This document shows, piece by piece, positions 58,764 through 64,000 of a DNA stretch of 64,000 nucleotides. The notes under the pieces are model-generated. The model searched no databases and was not told the origin of the DNA. It saw only the letters and a list, made by a program, of their open reading frames with translations. Source of the stretch: Streptococcus parasuis (GTDB lineage: Bacteria; Bacillota; Bacilli; Lactobacillales; Streptococcaceae); contig NZ_AP024276.1 in NCBI RefSeq assembly GCF_021654455.1, positions 1,612,001 to 1,676,000 on the forward strand. Direction: 5' to 3'. The position numbers and the translations under genes are program-made. Every line of letters begins with the position of its first letter. Position 1 is the first letter of the stretch.

Positions 58764-59414
58764 TTAACGTTTTCCATCCCACTCCTGATAAAATTGTTGC
58801 AAATACAGTTCCAGAAAATCATGGCGGCCTCGAGCTAGTTTTTTCCCCGTCTCTGTATTCATCAAGTCTTTTAACTTCAGTAGTTTTTCATAAAAATGGG
58901 TAATAGCAGAGCCATTAGTAGAACGATATTCTTCTACCGTCATATCCTCACGCACCTTCAAATTTGGATTATGAATCACCCGATTCTTATTGCCAGAGTA
59001 AGCCATTGTCCGAGCAATTCCTATTGCACCTATCGCATCCAAGCGGTCAGCATCTTGTACAATCTTACCTTCTAAACTAAGGGGCCTCTGATGAGCTTTG
59101 CCACCTTTAAAGGACATATTTTGAATAATATCCATAATCGCTTCAATATCAGACTCGGAACAACCTTGATGAGCTAGTAGCTGACGAATGTCTTCCAATG
59201 CTTGTTTCTCATCATCAACTAATTTATCATCAGCTAAGTCATGTACCAAGGCCGCTATCTGACAGATAAATAGATTTCCACCTTCCGCTTCTGCTATTCG
59301 CTCAGCCATATTTCGAACTCGGACAATGTGCCACCAATCATGGCCACTACCTTCCCCGGTCATTTTTTCTTCAACATATTTTGCGACGTTTTGTACAATT
59401 TGTGTCTGATCCAT
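58764..59414 (-). CDS. HD-domain phosphohydrolase
   Basis: A 216-residue metal-dependent phosphohydrolase. HD motif residues: H in GSGHDWWHIVRV, HD in ALVHDLADDK, and D in QDADRLDAIGAIG, as in the YedJ-like group. Substrate probably a nucleotide but not determined. Start at ATG 59412-59414 (AAGGAAG upstream); an in-frame TTG five codons earlier overlaps that ribosome site. Monocistronic. Confidence 0.85.
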   Translation of the reverse strand: MDQTQIVQNVAKYVEEKMTGEGSGHDWWHIVRVRNMAERIAEAEGGNLFICQIAALVHDLADDKLVDDEKQALEDIRQLLAHQGCSESDIEAIMDIIQNMSFKGGKAHQRPLSLEGKIVQDADRLDAIGAIGIARTMAYSGNKNRVIHNPNLKVREDMTVEEYRSTNGSAITHFYEKLLKLKDLMNTETGKKLARGRHDFLELYLQQFYQEWDGKR

Positions 59415-59544
59415 AACTTCCTTCTCCAAAAAGAGACTGGAATTCCCATCCAGCCCCTATTATGTTAATGAAAACATAAATGAAAATATAGTCATTTGAA
59501 TTGCTCTGAAAGCGAATACATTCAGATATATTTTTTTCCATCCA

Positions 59545-61203
59545 TTACTTATTTAGTAGTTGCTTTGCCTGCTCTCTTGCAGCATCTGTTACCCTATCTC
59601 CTGCCAACATCTTCGCAATTTCTTCAATTCGTTCTTCAGGACTGAGCAAACGAACCCTTGAGACCGTAGAATGGTCATCCGATACTTTTTCAATGTAGAA
59701 TTGGTAATCAGCAATAGCAATAACTTGTGGTAAATGTGAAATAGCCAACACTTGGCCAAATTGCCCAATTTTATGGATTTTTTGGGCAATAGCCTGTGCC
59801 ACACGACCGGATACCCCTGTATCAACCTCATCAAAAACAATGGAGGTTTTGCCTTCTTTGCGAGCAAAGGCAGATTTGATAGCCAACATCAATCGAGACA
59901 GCTCTCCACCTGATGCCACTCTCACCAGTGGTTTAAAATCTTCACCAGGGTTTGTAGAAATATAAAATTCTATAGCTTCATTTCCTTCGCTATTAAACTT
60001 CCCTTTCGTAAATCGAACCTGAAATTGGGCTTTATCCATATAAAGATCCTGCAATTCTTGACGAATAACAGACTCTAATTGTTGAGCCAAATCATGTCTG
60101 GCTGAGCTTAATTGGTTGGCCAAGGAAATCACATCTTTTTCCAATAACTTGACGTGATTTTCAAGATCTTCATCAGAAACAGTATTTCCCGTCAAGAGAT
60201 TGTATTCTTCAGTAATTTTTTCAAAATAGGCTAAAACATCATCAACTGTTCCACCATATTTTTTGGTAATCGTGTTGAGCAAGTCCAGACGGCTCTCCAG
60301 TTGTAGGAGTCGGTTGCCATCAAAATCCAAAGCATCAACAATATCACTTAACCGTTTTGCCACATCTTCCACAACATAATAGGCTTCCGTCAAACTTGTA
60401 GAGAGCAATTTATATTCCGGATCAAATTCTTCCAAACTTTGTAAATCGCTCATAGCCGAACGTAGATTATTTAAGCTAGAAAATTCTTCATTATCCAAAA
60501 GAGCATAGGAATTAGCCAAGGTATCCGCAATCTGTTTGTGGTTCAATAGCTTATCCCGCTCCTGTTGAAGTTGTCTATCTTCACCCACCGCTAAATTAGC
60601 CACCTCGATTTCGGCAATTTGGTACTCCAGCATTTCGATCCGAGCCTTATGCTCTTCCTCGTTCTTACGCTTCTCAGCAACTCTCTTTCTCAGTTGACGA
60701 TAGGCCTCAAATTGTGTTTGATAGTCTTCTTTTAAATTCCAAAACTCATCATCCCCGAAACTATCCAGCAGTTGAATATGGTATTGGGCTTTCATGAGTT
60801 CTTCTTGGTCGTGCTGACCATGGATATCTACTAAATGTTGGCCAATTTGCTTCAAAACAGATAGGTTTACCATTTGCCCATTTACACGGCTAACGGAACG
60901 CCCATTTTGAAGGATTTCGCGGCGAATAATCAACTCATCTGCCACTTCAATCCCTTGGTCAGTCAAAATCTGCTTCACTGCTCTGCTATTTTCAAACGAA
61001 AACAACCCTTCAATTTCAGCCTTTGGAGCTCCATGTCGAATCACATCAGTCGTTGCACGCGCACCCAGCATCAAATTCATCGCATCAATAATAATGGACT
61101 TCCCAGCACCAGTTTCACCAGACAAGATGGTCATGCCTGTTTCAAAATTCAATGAAACATGCTCAATAATCGCGAAATTTTTTATCGAAACCTCTAGTAA
61201 CAT
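59545..61203 (-). CDS. recN: DNA repair protein RecN
   Basis: A 552-residue SMC-like ATPase in double-strand break repair. Walker A GETGAGKS (29-36), long central coiled coils (about 150-370), ABC-type signature VRVASGGELSRLMLA, Walker B TSIVFDEVDTGVSG. Located three bases after the argR gene in a leftward cluster. Normal length. Confidence 0.95.
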   Translation of the reverse strand: MLLEVSIKNFAIIEHVSLNFETGMTILSGETGAGKSIIIDAMNLMLGARATTDVIRHGAPKAEIEGLFSFENSRAVKQILTDQGIEVADELIIRREILQNGRSVSRVNGQMVNLSVLKQIGQHLVDIHGQHDQEELMKAQYHIQLLDSFGDDEFWNLKEDYQTQFEAYRQLRKRVAEKRKNEEEHKARIEMLEYQIAEIEVANLAVGEDRQLQQERDKLLNHKQIADTLANSYALLDNEEFSSLNNLRSAMSDLQSLEEFDPEYKLLSTSLTEAYYVVEDVAKRLSDIVDALDFDGNRLLQLESRLDLLNTITKKYGGTVDDVLAYFEKITEEYNLLTGNTVSDEDLENHVKLLEKDVISLANQLSSARHDLAQQLESVIRQELQDLYMDKAQFQVRFTKGKFNSEGNEAIEFYISTNPGEDFKPLVRVASGGELSRLMLAIKSAFARKEGKTSIVFDEVDTGVSGRVAQAIAQKIHKIGQFGQVLAISHLPQVIAIADYQFYIEKVSDDHSTVSRVRLLSPEERIEEIAKMLAGDRVTDAAREQAKQLLNK

Positions 61204-61206
61204 GGT

Positions 61207-61632
61207 CTACCAACTTCTAATGGATTGAACTATTTGAGGCATCATATCACTGTCCTTCAAAATGATTAAAATGCTATCATCATCTGCAATGATACTAAAA
61301 ATATATTCTTCAAACTGCTCCAAAATTTGGCGCTTGAACACTGCAGTACTACCAGGAACCAAGACCAAATTTAGCATCTGCCCCATGGAATCATACTTTA
61401 ATAGGTTTGATGTCTTATTCTTTTGCCCACTACCCTTTGATAAGCCATAAATATAGCCCTTATCCTTAGCAGGTACCTTAATAATGCCCAATTCCTTAAT
61501 ATCACGAGAGACCGTTGCCTGTGTGGCATGAACACCCATAGCTTCAAGTCGGTCAACAATTTCTTCCTGTGTATCAATCGGAAATCGAACTACCAAATCT
61601 TTAATGACTTCTAATCGTTCTCGTTTATTCAT
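61207..61632 (-). CDS. argR: ArgR/AhrC family arginine-responsive regulator
   Basis: A 141-residue regulator with N-terminal winged helix (about 1-70, ATQATVSRDIKELGI) and C-terminal hexamerisation/arginine-binding domain (about 75-141, LVLVPGSTAVFKRQILEQ, ADDDSILIIL). Streptococci have several paralogues; the copy next to recN and tlyA is widespread. It controls arginine metabolism genes. Its start overlaps tlyA by 8 bp. Confidence 0.9.
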   Translation of the reverse strand: MNKRERLEVIKDLVVRFPIDTQEEIVDRLEAMGVHATQATVSRDIKELGIIKVPAKDKGYIYGLSKGSGQKNKTSNLLKYDSMGQMLNLVLVPGSTAVFKRQILEQFEEYIFSIIADDDSILIILKDSDMMPQIVQSIRSW

Positions 61633-62446
61633 CCTTTTTAAATTCCTCGTGTGCTTGATAAACTACTTTTGTTAATTCCTCTTTGGCAATCGTACTTGGT
61701 TGAATGGATTTCTCTAGGTGAGCCAGAAATTCGATATTCCCATGCCCTCCTTGAACTGGAGAGAAACTAAGTGCCTTAACTGAATAGCCATTTTCGACAG
61801 CCATTTCTGTAACATCTTCCAACACTTTCAGGTGAACTGATTTGTCCTTGACAATCCCATTCTTCCCAATCTGCTCACGCCCCGCCTCAAATTGTGGTTT
61901 GACCAAAGCTACAACCTGGCCGCCCTCCGCTAAAATACGATGGAGTGCTGGTAAAATCAGACTCAATGAGATAAAGCTGACGTCAATGGACGCAAAACTT
62001 GGTTGACCAAGTTCGAAATCTCCCAACTCAGCATAGCGGAAATTGTACTGTTCCATACTAATCACGCGCTCATCCTGACGCAATTTCCAAGCGAGTTGAT
62101 TGGTACCAACATCTACTGCATAGACCTGCTTAGCACCAGCCTGCAACATAACATCCGTAAATCCACCTGTTGATGCCCCAATATCAATTGTTGTTTGCCC
62201 CTCAACCGATAATTGGAAAACCTGCAAGGCTTTCTCCAATTTGAGACCACCGCGGCTGACATACTTGAGTTTTTCCCCCTTTAGCTTGAGTTCGATTCCC
62301 TCATCAATCTTCTCACCGGGTTTATCGTAACGTTCACCATTGATGACCGATACGACCAGTCCAGCCATAACACCACGTTTGGCCTGCTCTCTCGTCTCGA
62401 AAAGCCCCTGTTTATAAGCTAATACATCTACTCTTTCCTTAGCCAT
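61625..62446 (-). CDS. tlyA: TlyA family rRNA 2'-O-methyltransferase
   Basis: A 273-residue protein with N-terminal S4 RNA-binding domain (about 4-62) and FtsJ-like methyltransferase domain; the SAM motif is DIGASTGGFTDVMLQ near 90 and a K-D-K-E-like set follows. Modifies ribosomal RNA; in some bacteria it is also called a hemolysin. Coupled to ispA (8-bp overlap) and argR. Confidence 0.9.
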   Translation of the reverse strand: MAKERVDVLAYKQGLFETREQAKRGVMAGLVVSVINGERYDKPGEKIDEGIELKLKGEKLKYVSRGGLKLEKALQVFQLSVEGQTTIDIGASTGGFTDVMLQAGAKQVYAVDVGTNQLAWKLRQDERVISMEQYNFRYAELGDFELGQPSFASIDVSFISLSLILPALHRILAEGGQVVALVKPQFEAGREQIGKNGIVKDKSVHLKVLEDVTEMAVENGYSVKALSFSPVQGGHGNIEFLAHLEKSIQPSTIAKEELTKVVYQAHEEFKKDE

Positions 62447-63308
62447 TAATTCGTAAACTTTCTATGATTTCTTTAATTTCTTTTGTTGAAAATGGGACTA
62501 GTTTAGTCACTTGATCTAGCTCGCTGATTGCTTGATTCAGGGTGTCCTCTAGAAAAACTTTTGAGGCTTCCAAGCCCATTAGGGCAGGGTAGGTAGATTT
62601 CTCAGCTAATAAATCTTTTTGGGGTGTTTTTCCGATTTCCTCAAAAGTGGCTGTCACATCCAAAATATCATCCCTGACTTGAAAGGCTAGACCGACAAGC
62701 TGACCAGCATTTTGCAAATGGTGGATAACTGTGTCTGTCTGACCAGCAATCAAACCAGCTGCTACAAAAGGAAAGGTCAATAATTTCCCAGTTTTATTGG
62801 CATGAATGGTTTGTAATTGCTCCAAGGACAGAGACTGGCCTTCACCAGCCATATCCAAGACTTGGCCAGCAACCATTCCAAAGGTCCCAGATGCCTTAGA
62901 AAGCTCTCTCACGAGAGCAACGATTGTCTCAGCAGGTAAATGAACTTGAGCCAAAAATCCAAAAGGATCTAAAAAGAGACTATCACCAGCTAAAATTGCA
63001 GTTGCTTCATCATAAGCCTTGTGATTGGTCAAACGTCCACGACGGAAATCATCATCGTCCATAGAAGGCAAGTCGTCATGAATTAAACTCCCAGTATGAA
63101 TCAACTCTACACATGCTGCCACTTGATAATGAGCAGGCTGCAACTCTATCCCAAAAGACTCCAACATAGTCAACAAGAGCAGGGGGCGAATCCGTTTGCC
63201 ACCAGCTTGTAGTGAGTAAAGAACCGATTTGTTGAGTCGTTCAGCCACTTGAGGCTGGTAAAAGTCAGCCATGGTTTTCTCTAGGATATTCAATTTGTTA
63301 GCTACCAT
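62439..63308 (-). CDS. ispA: Polyprenyl synthetase (farnesyl/geranyl diphosphate synthase)
   Basis: A 289-residue prenyltransferase that condenses isopentenyl and allylic diphosphates. First Asp-rich motif HDDLPSMDDDD (77-87), second DDILD near 217, GGKRIRP near 37. It uses the isoprenoid units made through mvaS/mvaA found elsewhere in this window. Start ATG 63306-63308 overlaps the xseB stop as TGATG. Confidence 0.93.
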   Translation of the reverse strand: MVANKLNILEKTMADFYQPQVAERLNKSVLYSLQAGGKRIRPLLLLTMLESFGIELQPAHYQVAACVELIHTGSLIHDDLPSMDDDDFRRGRLTNHKAYDEATAILAGDSLFLDPFGFLAQVHLPAETIVALVRELSKASGTFGMVAGQVLDMAGEGQSLSLEQLQTIHANKTGKLLTFPFVAAGLIAGQTDTVIHHLQNAGQLVGLAFQVRDDILDVTATFEEIGKTPQKDLLAEKSTYPALMGLEASKVFLEDTLNQAISELDQVTKLVPFSTKEIKEIIESLRING

Positions 63309-63523
63309 CAACCAAGCTCCGCTTCACTACCATCCGCCTGCATGACCTTAACCAAGGTCTTTTCCGCTTCTGCTAACGTCTTTTGTAGGTCTTTCGATAG
63401 GACCATCCCTTTTTGAAATTCAGCAAGTGCTTCTTCCAAAGCCACATCTCCTCGTTCCAATTTGGTTACGATTCCTTCTAGTTCAGCTAAATTTTCTTCA
63501 AATGTTTTCGTCTGTTTGGACAT
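63308..63523 (-). CDS. xseB: Exodeoxyribonuclease VII small subunit
   Basis: A 71-residue helical protein, [33 protein letters not shown], canonical XseB. With XseA it degrades single-stranded DNA. Overlaps xseA by 26 bp and ispA by 1 bp. Confidence 0.95.
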   Translation of the reverse strand: MSKQTKTFEENLAELEGIVTKLERGDVALEEALAEFQKGMVLSKDLQKTLAEAEKTLVKVMQADGSEAELG

Positions 63524-64000
63524 GCTTTACCTCCACATCAAGTTGACCATTCTTCATTTGAATGGTTAGATTCTCACCCATTTGTACATTTTCTACACTA
63601 TCTATGACTCGCCCATCTTGTAAAACCATCGCATAGCCTCGAGCCACAATACGGCTAGTATCTAGCATGGTCAAGGCCTCAATCAATTTATCTGCCTTAG
63701 CCTGTTTATGGTTATAGATGTTCGTCATATTGTTTTTCAAGAGTCGCTCCTGCTGGATAATTCTCTCTTTGAAGCTCTCTACTTTACGACCAAGCTGCAT
63801 CCCTAATAGTCGCTGATCTAGCAAGAGACTTGCCTGCTTCTGCTGGCTATATACTTCTTTCATACGCGTTTGCAATTGATTGGTCAAGCGGTCTAATTTT
63901 TGTAAATAACCATCATACAGGCGTTCAGGCTGGCGGAACATGACTGACTGACTAATTTTTTCAAGCTGACCTCTCAGGAATTTCAAACGATTTGTCATGG
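63498..64000 (-). CDS. xseA: Exodeoxyribonuclease VII large subunit, C-terminal part
   Basis: The gene runs off the right window edge; about 167 C-terminal residues are visible. Long coiled-coil segments ([39 protein letters not shown]) and the end [21 protein letters not shown] are characteristic of XseA. The M near the edge is internal, not a start. Confidence 0.92.
   Translation of the reverse strand, partial: MTNRLKFLRGQLEKISQSVMFRQPERLYDGYLQKLDRLTNQLQTRMKEVYSQQKQASLLLDQRLLGMQLGRKVESFKERIIQQERLLKNNMTNIYNHKQAKADKLIEALTMLDTSRIVARGYAMVLQDGRVIDSVENVQMGENLTIQMKNGQLDVEVKHVQTDENI

Overview
The window reads as low-GC Streptococcus chromosome, most probably Streptococcus suis or a close relative. 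Supporting points are the mevalonate genes mvaS and mvaA, PgdA-type deacetylase, DUF1294 and small streptococcal membrane genes, the degV/ypmR/ypmS/hup and xseA/xseB/ispA/tlyA/argR/recN gene orders, and a prophage lysin almost identical in layout to the S. suis prophage lysin PlySs2. No rRNA, tRNA, IS transposase or CRISPR array was seen.

Region 1 (1-16521) is host housekeeping DNA: an M42 aminopeptidase, birA, a tiny membrane protein, dnaX with a free-methionine-sulfoxide reductase, udk with a PadR regulator, a Gfo/Idh oxidoreductase with a DEAD-box helicase, a possible structured RNA (about 8500-8815), a peptidoglycan deacetylase, glyoxalase I, phosphoglycerate mutase, and the upper mevalonate pathway (thiolase, mvaS, mvaA). 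An element with terminal inverted repeats separates mvaS from mvaA.

Region 2 (16522-55420) is a complete 38.9-kb temperate siphovirus-like prophage inserted in the 3' end of hup, bounded by an 18-bp perfect direct repeat. From the integrase end it runs: integrase, MazF/PemK-like gene and CI-like repressor on +; a Cro-like gene opposite; a small + strand island (YjzC-like peptide, putative metallopeptidase) inside the leftward early region; early and replication genes (HNH, Gp157, RuvC-like resolvase, helicase, ERF, SSB, prim-pol, VapE/D5-type helicase); a noncoding array of TGATGTAACC repeats that may be the replication origin; an SPFH protein; a DUF1492 late regulator; then terminases, portal, a MuF-type head protein with a probable C-terminal nuclease toxin plus an adjacent acidic candidate immunity gene, scaffold, capsid, head-tail, tail, tape measure, tail tip, fibre, holins and endolysin. 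All modules look intact, so it may be inducible.

Region 3 (55421-64000) is host DNA again: hup, ypmS, a GDSL hydrolase, degV, a membrane protein, an HD hydrolase, and the leftward xseA-xseB-ispA-tlyA-argR-recN cluster, cut by the window end in xseA.

Main points of interest: the MuF toxin/immunity candidate, the helically phased repeat array next to the VapE-like gene, a prophage end that carries its own copy of the hup terminator, matched arm-type repeats at both prophage ends, two very small + strand transcription units inside leftward phage operons, and several genes whose -10 box sits only 6-7 nt before the start codon (leaderless layout). Protein names rest on remembered family features, not on database searches.
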